Part shown: in pieces, positions 17,762 through 26,095 of the stretch
How positions within the stretch are numbered: position 1 is the first letter of the stretch
Layout of the letters: the number at the start of each line of letters is the position of its first letter
From: Acidimicrobiia bacterium
GTDB lineage: Bacteria > Actinomycetota > Acidimicrobiia > ATN3 > PSLF01
DNA length: 54,070 nucleotides
Assembly (NCBI GenBank): GCA_040289475.1
Contig: PSLF01000014.1
Coordinates: forward strand, 1-54,070
Direction: 5' to 3'
The notes under the pieces: generated by a model
Databases searched by the model: none
What the model was told of the DNA's origin: nothing
What the model saw: the letters and a program-made list of their open reading frames with translations, nothing else
Translations under genes and position numbers: made by a program

Positions 17762-18780
17762 CTACACCGAAGGAGTACTCGAGTTCTACATACGAGCCGC
17801 AGCGTGTTCTTCGAGTTACGAAATCAGAGGCCACGGGCAATGATTTCGTGATGATTTTCGACCCGGATGATCTAATCGATCTCCCCCCGGGAGCTATTGC
17901 GCGTTTGTGTGACCGAAGAAAAGGTATAGGAGCGGATGGGGTTATCCGTCTGGTTCGCCATCTCGGGGACGCAAAGGAGTCATCCGACTCGTCATCCCAT
18001 TTCCGTCATTCCATGCGGTTTTTCATGGATTATCGGAACGCCGATGGAAGCATTGCCGAAATGTGCGGCAACGGGGTGCGCTGTGCAGCGCTATATCTTC
18101 TCGCCAGAGGAATCGTCGAGGGACCGCAGGTCCCTATCGAGACACGTGCAGGACACAAGATCGTAGTGGCTGAAAATGACTCAGCAGACTTCAGTGTGGA
18201 TATGGGCCAACCGGGCTTGGCAGTAGACGACATCGTTGATCTCACGGCTCCTGGAATACAGCTCTTGAAGCATGCTACTTCGATGACTCCTGCCCTCGTT
18301 CGAGTAAAGCTTGGCACGGGGCAGGGTGTTCACTCTGCTGGATTCTGTGCCGGGGATTCAGAAGAGGAGTTTGTAGATGCCTACATTGTCAGCATGGGCA
18401 ATCCTCATGCAGTGATCTTCCTTCATGGCGACAGCTCTTTGGATCTTGAATCAGCCGTGAGACATCTCGGCCCTCTTGTCGAGCGGCATTCTGCTTTTCC
18501 CAACGGCACCAATGTCGAATTCGTCAGCCCATCTGGAAAGGACACTTTTCGAGTAAGAGTATGGGAGCGTGGGGTCGGCGAGACACTTTCTTGTGGAACA
18601 GGAGCTTGCGCTGTCGGCGTAGTAGCGCTAGCTACTGGTCTAGCTACGTCCGACGTTGTACGACTGCGCTTCCCCGGGGGAGAACTCGTCGTGAGGTTGA
18701 ATAAAACGGTCTTTTTGCAAGGACCTGCCAGAGAGGTGTTTGAAGCAGACATAGATCTAGAACGACTACTGGATGAATAG
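17758..18780 (+). CDS. dapF: Diaminopimelate epimerase
   Basis: 340 aa cofactor-independent epimerase that converts LL- to meso-diaminopimelate for lysine and peptidoglycan. Both catalytic cysteines are visible: MCGNGVRC near residue 103 and LSCGTGACAV near residue 280. The protein is longer than the usual ~275 residues because of an N-terminal extension, a hydrophilic insert near residues 70-85 (Ser/His-rich) and an extra stretch in the middle. ATG 17758 overlaps the miaA stop. An aminotransferase of the LL-DAP type follows, so two late DAP steps are adjacent. Confidence 0.94.
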   Translation: MTTPKEYSSSTYEPQRVLRVTKSEATGNDFVMIFDPDDLIDLPPGAIARLCDRRKGIGADGVIRLVRHLGDAKESSDSSSHFRHSMRFFMDYRNADGSIAEMCGNGVRCAALYLLARGIVEGPQVPIETRAGHKIVVAENDSADFSVDMGQPGLAVDDIVDLTAPGIQLLKHATSMTPALVRVKLGTGQGVHSAGFCAGDSEEEFVDAYIVSMGNPHAVIFLHGDSSLDLESAVRHLGPLVERHSAFPNGTNVEFVSPSGKDTFRVRVWERGVGETLSCGTGACAVGVVALATGLATSDVVRLRFPGGELVVRLNKTVFLQGPAREVFEADIDLERLLDE

Positions 18781-18799
18781 ATAGAAAGAGGAGGAGTGG

Positions 18800-19972
18800 A
18801 TGAGGTTCTCGGATCGCCTGGAGCGGATCCCCCCCTATCTATTTGCGACATTGGATCAGAAGATAGAAGAGCGACTTGCTTCTGGAGCTGACGTAATTAG
18901 TTTTGCAGTAGGAGATCCAGACATCCCGCCTCCTGAACATGTAAAAGCTGCTCTTGTGCGGGCAGTGGAAGACGATTACGTACATAGGTATCCCTCCTAC
19001 AAGGGAATGCCCGAGCTGCGAGAGGCAACTGCCGAGTACTGCGAGCATAGATTCGGAGTGGATTTGGATCCTTCGAGCGAAGTACTCGCTCTGATCGGTT
19101 CTAAAGAAGGAATTGCCCACCTCGCCCTCGCAATGTGCTCGCAAGGAGATGTGGTTCTGGTTCCCGATCCTGCCTACCCGGTTTACGAAATGTCGGCTCT
19201 TATTGCAGGTGCAGAGATCTACAGAGTCCCATTGAGCGAAGAGCGGGGATTCATGCCGGCGCTAGATTCTATCCCTGACGAGATAGCAGACAGAGCCCGA
19301 CTACTCTGGCTGAACTACCCTAACAATCCCTGTGCTGCCGTGGCGACGCTGGATTTTTTCCGCGAGGTCGTTGGTTATGCAAAGAAACACGACTTGCTCG
19401 TAGCGCATGACAATGCTTATGCAGAGATCACCTATGACGGATATATCGCACCGTCTATCCTGCAGGTCGACGGCGCCAAGGATGTGGCCGTTGAGTTTCA
19501 CTCGCTTTCAAAGACTTTTAGCATGGCCGGCTGGCGCGTAGGGATGGTGGTGGGAAACAGCGATGCAATCTCAGCTTTGGGCCAGATAAAGACCAACATC
19601 GACTCGGGGATCTTTCCAGCAGTTCAAAGAGCAGCTATAGCAGCACTCAACGGTCCGAGGGACTTTATAGAAAAGGTTCGAGAGGTCTATGGGCATCGTA
19701 GAAAGCTCTTAGTCGACGGGCTTCGCAGTATCGGATGGGATTGGGTCCAGTATCCAGAAGCGACATTGTATGTATGGGCGAAAGTACCTGAGGGGTACCG
19801 TTCTGGCGAGCTAGCCGATTTACTGCTCGATAAGGCAGATGTAGTCGTCGTACCCGGAGCGGGATACGGAAAACATGGGGAGGGCTTTGTGAGATTCTCT
19901 GTGACTCTAGACGAGAAACGTGTTCAGGAAGGGATTGAGCGCATAGGAGAAGCTTTCGGCGGTTCAAAGTAG
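18800..19972 (+). CDS. PLP aminotransferase, LL-diaminopimelate aminotransferase-like
   Basis: 390 aa class I/II fold-type I aminotransferase. The PLP lysine is K238 in SLSKTFSMAGWR; PNNPCAA, the HDNAYAEI aspartate region and a C-terminal FVRFSVT with the substrate-carboxylate Arg are present. AVGDPDIPPPEHV and the overall pattern resemble DapL, which converts tetrahydrodipicolinate directly to LL-DAP, the substrate of DapF just upstream. DapC or another aminotransferase role is possible, because these families are hard to tell apart by eye. ATG 18800 has AGGAGG 7 nt before it; the gap to dapF is 19 nt. Confidence 0.82.
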   Translation: MRFSDRLERIPPYLFATLDQKIEERLASGADVISFAVGDPDIPPPEHVKAALVRAVEDDYVHRYPSYKGMPELREATAEYCEHRFGVDLDPSSEVLALIGSKEGIAHLALAMCSQGDVVLVPDPAYPVYEMSALIAGAEIYRVPLSEERGFMPALDSIPDEIADRARLLWLNYPNNPCAAVATLDFFREVVGYAKKHDLLVAHDNAYAEITYDGYIAPSILQVDGAKDVAVEFHSLSKTFSMAGWRVGMVVGNSDAISALGQIKTNIDSGIFPAVQRAAIAALNGPRDFIEKVREVYGHRRKLLVDGLRSIGWDWVQYPEATLYVWAKVPEGYRSGELADLLLDKADVVVVPGAGYGKHGEGFVRFSVTLDEKRVQEGIERIGEAFGGSK

Positions 19973-19987
19973 CCGAGTTGACCTTGC

Positions 19988-21169
19988 ATGGAAAAGGAGA
20001 AGTGCATCTTAGTAGCCATTTACGGTGCCAATGACCACACTCGCTTTGTCGAGGCATCTCTCGACGAGTTGTCGAAGCTCATTGACACCGCCGGAGGTGA
20101 GGAGGTCGCACGGGTCGTACAACGGCGCCAAGCCCCCGATCCGTCTACGTACCTTGGGAAGGGGAAGGCAAGGGAGGTAAAAAGTCTCGCTACTCGACTC
20201 GGCGCAACATGTCTCGTCGTCGACGGACCGTTGCGCCCGGCACAAGAGGCAGCGCTCTCTAAGCTTACAGGGCTTAGAGTGCGCGAGCGCACCGACGTGA
20301 TACTAGAGATCTTTGCTATGCACGCTCGCTCTGCTGAAGGCAAGCTTCAGGTGAAGATGGCTGAATTGCAGTACAAGCTCGGGCGACTGAGGGGGAAAGG
20401 TAGCGAGCTTTCCAGACTAGGTGGCGGCATGGGAACAAGGGGCCCGGGCGAGCAACGGCTAGAAGAAGAGAGACGCAGAATCCGGCGTCAGCTCGGCCGG
20501 GTCTCTAGGCAATTGGAAAGACTAGACAAGACCAGGCAGGCAAACCGCAAGCTCAGAACAAGGTCGGGTGTTCCTTTAGTGGCACTGGTTGGCTACACCA
20601 ATGTGGGCAAGTCCACCCTTCTACGTAGACTCACAGGAGCCGAAGTCGCTATAGAAGACAAACTTTTTTCCACTCTCGATCCACATACAGGTCGTACCTA
20701 TTTGGCCTCACATCGACAGGAGATTCTAGTAATCGACACAGTGGGTTTTGTCCGAGAGCTGCCTCCTGAGCTTCTGAGGGCGTTCAAGGCTACTCTCGAC
20801 GAGATCTCTAGTGCACATTTGATCGTTCACGTGGTCGACGGCGCGTCTTTAGAGGCTGCTGCACAGATCAGAGTCGTACGAGAATTGCTTGGCGAGATGG
20901 GAGCCGGAGAAATTCCAGAAATATTGGCTGTAAACAAGTGCGATCTTATGGGCACTAGCAGTCACTCGCGCGTCGAGCGCTTGCTGAGAGAATCCCACAC
21001 GCCACATGGTGTGCCCTGGGTTCTATTGTCTGCTGAGAGTGGAGAGGGAGTGGACCGGCTCCGAAACTCAATAGGGGAGTGTCTCTTTTCTGATTCCCCG
21101 GAAACTTTTTCGCCGAAAGCGCACTCGTTCTGTCCGAGGGCTATCGCCGATGTCGCCACAGTTCCCTGA
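19988..21169 (+). CDS. hflX: GTPase HflX (ribosome-splitting factor)
   Basis: 393 aa translational GTPase. The HflX N-terminal domain (DPSTYLGKGKAREV, ERTDVILEIFAMHARS) and the glycine-rich GMGTRGPGEQRLEEERRRI linker are followed by the G domain: G1 GYTNVGKST near residue 202, FSTLDPHT, DTVGFVRELP (G3) and NKCD (G4). HflX dissociates stalled 70S ribosomes, notably after heat or antibiotic stress. Start ATG 19988 is 15 nt after the aminotransferase stop; its ribosome site is weak. It ends convergently with lexA. Confidence 0.95.
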   Translation: MEKEKCILVAIYGANDHTRFVEASLDELSKLIDTAGGEEVARVVQRRQAPDPSTYLGKGKAREVKSLATRLGATCLVVDGPLRPAQEAALSKLTGLRVRERTDVILEIFAMHARSAEGKLQVKMAELQYKLGRLRGKGSELSRLGGGMGTRGPGEQRLEEERRRIRRQLGRVSRQLERLDKTRQANRKLRTRSGVPLVALVGYTNVGKSTLLRRLTGAEVAIEDKLFSTLDPHTGRTYLASHRQEILVIDTVGFVRELPPELLRAFKATLDEISSAHLIVHVVDGASLEAAAQIRVVRELLGEMGAGEIPEILAVNKCDLMGTSSHSRVERLLRESHTPHGVPWVLLSAESGEGVDRLRNSIGECLFSDSPETFSPKAHSFCPRAIADVATVP

Positions 21170-21280
21170 TTTCACACCGTCGTGTCGCTATTTGCTTGTT
21201 TGTACTCGGGCTGAAGGGCCCATCTACACCGTGCGGCCCAAATTCCCGACAAAAGCAAGAGTCTGTTTGTCTTATTGTGC

Positions 21281-22042
21281 TCAGGCAACTATGGGTCTTA
21301 TAAGCCCAATTACCTTTCCTATGATTCTGACCTCCTCTGGATCTGCTTCTATTACCGAGTAAAACGGGTTCTCAGGCTCCAGCCCGATTTTTGTCTTCGA
21401 GATCCGAAGCCGCTTAACGGTCGTCTCTCCCCAGACTTCAGCAACGACGATCTCCCCGGACCGAGCGGTTATCTGACGACGGACTAGAACCAGGTCCCCT
21501 TCGTTGATACCTGCTCCAACCATCGAGTCACCGGACACACGCAGGAAAAAAATGTTTCCACTCTCCGCATCATCAACTTTTAGCTCAGGAAAAACGCCGG
21601 CAGGTACCGGAATGGCATCCTCTGCTTCTAGCTCAAAGGATTGGAGTGGTTGGCCAGCGGCAATTCTGCCCACGAGCGGTATCTCGACAACAGACTCAAC
21701 GTCGCACGTAGGTTTGGTTCTTATCGATAACCCGCCCAATGAGAAAGCCTCCGGCCCCTGTCTTCTGGATTGATACGTAATACCCAAAGCCCGCCGGCGA
21801 GAGGGCTCCCTTTTTATATGTCCTGCTTCTTCGAGATTTTTGAGTTGCGCATGCACTGAAGAAGTACTGCGAAGACCTACAGCATTCTGAATTTCACGAA
21901 TGGTTGGAGGAAAACCTCTCTCGCCAGCATATCCGTCAATAAACTCCAAAATCTGACGCTGCCGAGGAGTCAAACCACTGATATCCCTGCTGTTTTCAAT
22001 TCCTCTGCCTTCGTCGCTCTTACCCTCGAGGCCATTACTCAT
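21281..22042 (-). CDS. lexA: SOS-response repressor LexA
   Basis: 253 aa repressor and self-cleaving protease. A winged-helix DNA-binding domain (LTPRQRQILEFIDGYAGERG, then SSVHAQLKNLEEAGHI) is joined to an S24 peptidase domain. The autocleavage site A129-G130 is in GRIAAGQ, the nucleophile is S173 in VSGDSMVGAGI and the general base is K210 in ETTVKRL. All are intact, so a RecA-dependent SOS switch should work. A LexA-like palindrome lies 187 nt upstream in the region shared with the divergent LysM gene. lexA-LysM-nrdR order matches M. tuberculosis Rv2720-Rv2718c. Confidence 0.97.
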   Translation of the reverse strand: MSNGLEGKSDEGRGIENSRDISGLTPRQRQILEFIDGYAGERGFPPTIREIQNAVGLRSTSSVHAQLKNLEEAGHIKREPSRRRALGITYQSRRQGPEAFSLGGLSIRTKPTCDVESVVEIPLVGRIAAGQPLQSFELEAEDAIPVPAGVFPELKVDDAESGNIFFLRVSGDSMVGAGINEGDLVLVRRQITARSGEIVVAEVWGETTVKRLRISKTKIGLEPENPFYSVIEADPEEVRIIGKVIGLIRPIVA

Positions 22043-22228
22043 ACGAGTTCCACCACCCTGTGTATCGTCCTTTGAAGGCTATTCTCCGAGCTTTCCCTGC
22101 TTGAAGACACCTCAGCGCTTAGGCCGCGACCGGCCTCGAGCCTTCCCCTGATTGCCGATAGCCCTATAAGGGTTACAGATGAACGGGCATTTCCTAAGCG
22201 CTTTGTAGCACGTTTTCGAATAGCTGTC

Positions 22229-22240
22229 AAACATATGTTC
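22229..22240. promoter_or_regulatory. Putative LexA-binding site (SOS box) at lexA
   Basis: AAACATATGTTC, 11 of 12 bases identical to the core of the perfect palindrome upstream of imuA. Together with its place before lexA, this suggests autoregulation. The site is about 187 nt from the lexA start and 185 nt from the LysM start, so it could serve either gene, depending on the promoters. Confidence 0.7.
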
Positions 22241-22356
22241 TATTGCCGTGATGAAAGTCATCCACCCCTACTTGAATAACCGTTGTTCGCCTCGGTCGTA
22301 ATGGTTGGCGAAACCTGCCAAGGCAAAAATGTCATACCCGTCCTCTAAGGTGGCAT

Positions 22357-22370
22357 CGAACATTTGTACG
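22357..22370. promoter_or_regulatory. Putative second LexA-binding site upstream of LysM gene
   Basis: CGAACATTTGTACG matches the CGAAC-N4-GTTCG pattern with one mismatch in the right half (GTACG). It lies 55 nt before the LysM start. A weaker site than the one at imuA; inference only. Confidence 0.5.
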
Positions 22371-22424
22371 ACGCGCGCCCAAAACGCGCGCCAAGACTCG
22401 TGACCAGGCGAGGAGGTAGCAGCA

Positions 22425-22769
22425 ATGAGAAAAATTCGCCGCGACTTGTCGAGCGTTCTGTGGAGAACGCGCCTTCAGCTGCTCGTCGTCGTAGTGGTCG
22501 TGTTTTTGCTGGGACCCATTCCGGGGTCCCTAAGCATAGCTAGCGGACCAGCAGAAGAACCTGGTCCGCTTCGCGGGGTACCAGCAAGGACGCAGCACAC
22601 GGTTTCCGAAGGCGAGACCCTCTGGGGCATCGCGCTGAAAAATTTTCCCGGGGTGGACCCAAGATGTGCTGTGGAAACCATTCGTGACGCGAACCAGCTC
22701 GGCGGGGCAACGATCGAGGTAGGCATGGTTTTGAACATTCCCGAAGATGTCCATTGTCGCTCGGGATAA
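22425..22769 (+). CDS. Small membrane-anchored LysM protein; candidate SOS-induced division inhibitor
   Basis: 114 aa. A basic N-terminus (MRKIRRD) precedes one hydrophobic segment (about 18-38, LQLLVVVVVVFLLGPIPGS), then a short linker and a single C-terminal LysM domain (about 57-107: HTVSEGETLWGIA ... VGMVLNIP), which binds peptidoglycan. AGGAGG lies before ATG 22425. Position and shape match M. tuberculosis Rv2719c and are comparable to Bacillus YneA and Corynebacterium DivS, small cell-division inhibitors encoded next to lexA. A LexA-like site 55 nt upstream supports SOS induction. No hydrolase domain is present, so a regulatory or binding role is more likely. Confidence 0.8.
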   Translation: MRKIRRDLSSVLWRTRLQLLVVVVVVFLLGPIPGSLSIASGPAEEPGPLRGVPARTQHTVSEGETLWGIALKNFPGVDPRCAVETIRDANQLGGATIEVGMVLNIPEDVHCRSG

Positions 22770-22850
22770 CCCGTGGAAAGGTTGGGGAAATTACAAGCGG
22801 CAAATTCCATCCTTGCAATTACCAGATCTATGACGCATAATACGTGTAAA

Positions 22851-22866
22851 GCCCCATATCTAGTGT
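22851..22866 (-). promoter_or_regulatory. Possible NrdR box upstream of nrdR-nrdJ
   Basis: Read on the minus strand the site is ACACTAGATATGGGGC, 12 of 16 positions agreeing with the NrdR consensus ACACwATATATwGTGT; the left half is nearly perfect and the right half is poor. NrdR usually binds paired boxes; the candidate partner at 22832-22847 matches only in its right GTGT end. It lies about 135-150 nt before the likely nrdR start. Confidence 0.35.
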
Positions 22867-23000
22867 TTGAGGTTAGAAGGTTGGGTCGGTAGGGAGCTAC
22901 GCTACAGTGCCTCCTTCAGCATCTCGCCTCAGTAACTACGTGAGGAGGGGCTTTGAGAAGCAAGTTTGAGCGGGAGACCCGTGAGGTGGAGGTAATCCCT

Positions 23001-23495
23001 GTGCGGTGCCCCAGATGTTCGAGCAACGAAGATCGCGTAGTTGAAACGCGCGAAATAGCAGATGGATCGGTAATTCGGCGGCGCAGAGAGTGCGAGGTGT
23101 GCGGTTCTAGGTATACGACGTACGAGAGACCAGCTCCTCAGCAAGTGGTCGTGGTAAAGCGAGATGGGCGAGCAGAGCCGTTCATGAGAGAAAAGCTAAT
23201 CCGGGGTGTGGAGAAGGCCTGCGCTAACCGCCCAGTGAGTACAGATGTGATTTTGTCGATTGTGCAAGAGATAGAAGACGAGGTGCTATCCAGAAACAGC
23301 GCCGAGGTGACTTCTGCTCATCTTGGCGAAGCCGTTCTTTCCAAGCTACTCGAACTGGATAGCGTTGCTTACCTTCGATTCGCTTCGGTCTACAAACGTT
23401 TTGGTGACCCGAGCGATTTTTCCGAAGAGCTCGAGAAGCTCAAAAAGCGTAGAAGGACTGCGCGAGCCAGCACTGCCAGTCAACAGCATGGTTGA
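23001..23495 (+). CDS. nrdR: Transcriptional repressor NrdR
   Basis: 164 aa regulator that senses ATP/dATP and represses ribonucleotide reductase genes. The zinc ribbon (RCPRCSS ... CEVCGSRYTTYER) is at the extreme N-terminus as usual, followed by the ATP-cone (VVVKRDGRAEPF, then EKLIRGVEKAC). GTG 23001 is preferred because it has GGAGG upstream and gives the canonical opening M-R-C-P-R-C. A TTG at 22953 with AGGAGG is also possible and would add 16 residues not found in relatives. The C-terminus is basic. nrdJ, its obvious target, starts 55 nt downstream. Confidence 0.93.
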   Translation: MRCPRCSSNEDRVVETREIADGSVIRRRRECEVCGSRYTTYERPAPQQVVVVKRDGRAEPFMREKLIRGVEKACANRPVSTDVILSIVQEIEDEVLSRNSAEVTSAHLGEAVLSKLLELDSVAYLRFASVYKRFGDPSDFSEELEKLKKRRRTARASTASQQHG

Positions 23496-23550
23496 TAGTC
23501 AAACATTATTAGGAGTGGAAATATTCGGCCTTGAGACATAAGGAGATGCA

Positions 23551-26058
23551 GTGAGCAAGACTGAATCTATGGCAACGGCTATTCCGGCCATCGAACCAAA
23601 GCTGACTCAGAACGCCAGGCGAGTCCTAGAAAAGCGCTATTTGAAAAAAGATGAGCGCGGCAACCCGATTGAGTCTCCACGCGACATGTTCTGGCGAGTT
23701 GCAACCAACATTGCCTCGGCCGAGGAAAAATTCGGCTGCCCACAAGACGTCACTGTTTGGGCATCCCGGTTTTATACAATGATGGTTACGTGTGAGTTTA
23801 TGCCGAATTCACCCACCTTAATGAACGCGGGAAGAGATCTTCAGCAGCTCTCCGCGTGTTTCGTGTTGCCAGTCGAAGACTCAATGGAGTCCATCTTTGA
23901 GACCCTCAAGCACGCCGCCATTATCCACAAAAGTGGGGGCGGAACTGGTTTTGCGTTTTCACGCATCCGTCCAAAAAACGACAGAGTTAGTTCCACTCAT
24001 GGCGTCGCTTCAGGTCCTGTAAGTTTTATGTCTGTCTACGATGCCGCGACCGAACATGTAAAACAAGGAGGCACACGGCGCGGCGCAAACATGGGAATAC
24101 TTCGAGTAGATCATCCGGACATTTTAGATTTCATCACATGCAAGCACGCATCTGACAATCTTATAACAAACTTCAACATCTCTGTTGCTGTAGATGAAAA
24201 CTTTATGCAGAAGGTAATAAAAGGCGAGGACTACGATCTTGTAAATCCTAGAAATCGGGAGATAGTCGGTCGTCTCTCGGCAAGAGAAGTTTTTGACAAG
24301 ATTGTTCATGCTGCATGGAAGAACGGAGATCCAGGTATCGTCTTTATTGACAGAATGAACGAGCCTCGAACAAACCCTACGCCTCATATTGGCACTATCG
24401 AATCTACTAATCCGTGCGGAGAACAACCACTCCTTCCATACGAGTCTTGCAACCTAGCATCTATAAATCTCGCTCGTTTTCTCGATGAACAGACCAAGAC
24501 TCTCGATTGGAATCGCCTTGGTACTATAGTCCATTACGGGGTCAGATTTCTTGACAACGTAATTGAAATGAATAATTACCCAGTCGAAAAAATTGCCCGC
24601 ATCACGCGGGACGGCAATCGAAAAATTGGCCTTGGAGTCATGGGGTGGGCCGATCTATTATTCCGAATGGAAATTCCCTATGACTCAGATAGAGCCATAG
24701 CCTTAGCGGAAGAGGTAATGTCTTTTATCCAAAGAGAAGCTGACGCTGCAAGCGAAGAACTTGCTAGTGAGCGCGGAACATTTCCAAATTGGAAAGGCTC
24801 CTATTACGAGGAAATAGGGCGGCCGATGAGAAATGCTACTCGGACCACGATCGCTCCGACTGGGACTATTTCAATTATAGCTGGATGTTCATCGGGTATC
24901 GAGCCGCTATTCGCTCTTGCGTACTACCGCAAAGTACTGGATGGTGAGCAACTAGTAGAGATAGATCCTTACTTTGAGACTGTAGCACGGCGGGAAGGAT
25001 TTTACTCCGATGAGTTGATCGCTGAAATTATCAAAAAGGGTGGAATTCGGGGCATAGAAGCGGTACCAAAGAAGTTTCGGGATATCTTTGTAACTTCGCA
25101 TGAAATAGCACCGGAGTGGCATATTAGGCATCAGGCTGCGTTTCAAAAGTATACAGATAATGCTGTTTCCAAAACGGTGAACTTTGCGCACGATGCAAGG
25201 CCTGAAGATGTTGCAAAGGTGTACTTTCTCGCATATGAACTAGGATGTAAAGGTGTCACTATTTATCGAGATGGCTCAAAGGAGTGGCAGGTACTCAATG
25301 TCGGGGTTCCGCAGAAACAGAGGCGAGATAATGGTGGAGGCGAAACGAACAAAGATTCAATGTATGGAAATTCAGCCGATGACTTAGAAGACGCAAGGCC
25401 GAGTAGCTCCGGTAGCTCCGTAGGAGGGTCCGGTCTTACGTCTCAAAAAACAACTACCGGTACTCTTATTGGTGTAGACCACCCTAGAGTGTATCCGCGG
25501 AGAGTCCCCGAGACGGAGCACGGCTTACCGGCCCGCAGATTCAGGGTGCCGACTCCGCTTGGCATCATGAATGTTTTTGTTTCAGAGGTCGACGGCATGC
25601 CGTTTGAGGTCTTTATCGTCTTCGGGAAGGCAGGCTCGGACCTCGCCGCGTTTTCGGAGGCTCTGGGTCGGCAGATCAGCCTAGGTCTGAGATGTGGAAT
25701 TCCGCTCAGACTCATCGTCGACCAGCTCAAAGGAATTGGTGGGCGGAGTTCGATAGGTTTTGGCGAAAAGAAGGTATTTTCAGTGCCTGACGCGCTTGCC
25801 AAGTTACTGGAAAGGCATTATCTGGGCAGAAGCAATGGGTCCAACGGAGCTAGAGCTGGGGAATCCCCGTCAGGCTTGATGGACGGGTCATCTGTTGTAT
25901 CGCCTCGACAAGAACAGACAACCCAGCGATCCGGCGGAGACCTATACCTTGGCGATGTCAGTGGGATGTTAGAGATCTGTCCCGAGTGCCAGGAGTACAG
26001 CTATGTCTTTGCCGAAGGCTGCGGGAAGTGCCAGTCGTGCGGCTTTTCCACTTGCTAA
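23551..26058 (+). CDS. nrdJ: Vitamin B12-dependent (class II) ribonucleotide reductase
   Basis: 835 aa adenosylcobalamin-dependent enzyme that makes deoxyribonucleotides with or without oxygen. Core motifs: SACFVLPVEDSM, HKSGGGTGFAFSRIRP, TNPCGEQPLLPYESCNLASINL (finger-loop and active-site Cys region) and APTGTISIIAGCSSGIEP. After a low-complexity linker (about residues 590-630) comes a TSCPD-type domain (about 645-755), and the protein ends in a zinc-ribbon-like tail with the redox cysteines, CPEC ... CGKCQSCGFSTC. GTG 23551 has AAGGAGA 5-6 nt before it. The catalytic half is clearly more AT-rich than the tail. No class I enzyme or B12 riboswitch is seen in the window. Confidence 0.97.
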   Translation: MSKTESMATAIPAIEPKLTQNARRVLEKRYLKKDERGNPIESPRDMFWRVATNIASAEEKFGCPQDVTVWASRFYTMMVTCEFMPNSPTLMNAGRDLQQLSACFVLPVEDSMESIFETLKHAAIIHKSGGGTGFAFSRIRPKNDRVSSTHGVASGPVSFMSVYDAATEHVKQGGTRRGANMGILRVDHPDILDFITCKHASDNLITNFNISVAVDENFMQKVIKGEDYDLVNPRNREIVGRLSAREVFDKIVHAAWKNGDPGIVFIDRMNEPRTNPTPHIGTIESTNPCGEQPLLPYESCNLASINLARFLDEQTKTLDWNRLGTIVHYGVRFLDNVIEMNNYPVEKIARITRDGNRKIGLGVMGWADLLFRMEIPYDSDRAIALAEEVMSFIQREADAASEELASERGTFPNWKGSYYEEIGRPMRNATRTTIAPTGTISIIAGCSSGIEPLFALAYYRKVLDGEQLVEIDPYFETVARREGFYSDELIAEIIKKGGIRGIEAVPKKFRDIFVTSHEIAPEWHIRHQAAFQKYTDNAVSKTVNFAHDARPEDVAKVYFLAYELGCKGVTIYRDGSKEWQVLNVGVPQKQRRDNGGGETNKDSMYGNSADDLEDARPSSSGSSVGGSGLTSQKTTTGTLIGVDHPRVYPRRVPETEHGLPARRFRVPTPLGIMNVFVSEVDGMPFEVFIVFGKAGSDLAAFSEALGRQISLGLRCGIPLRLIVDQLKGIGGRSSIGFGEKKVFSVPDALAKLLERHYLGRSNGSNGARAGESPSGLMDGSSVVSPRQEQTTQRSGGDLYLGDVSGMLEICPECQEYSYVFAEGCGKCQSCGFSTC

Positions 26059-26095
26059 AACTTTGTCGCTACTCGCTATAAACGCCGGGCTTAAC

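Larger units (their letters stand above)
22043..22424. promoter_or_regulatory. Divergent lexA/LysM regulatory region (382 bp)
   Basis: No gene is supported here. It contains two LexA-like sites (22229-22240 and 22357-22370), and a hairpin-forming stretch at 22372-22390 where CGCGCG is followed by a 7-nt loop and CGCGCG. The LysM gene has AGGAGG just before ATG 22425. A short minus-strand open frame at 22039-22230 is extended by chance and has no start signal. Confidence 0.65.

Noticed and set aside
22770-23000. Possible B12 riboswitch before nrdR-nrdJ
   Set aside because: No B12-box-like conserved core was recognisable; only the weak NrdR-type sites remain.
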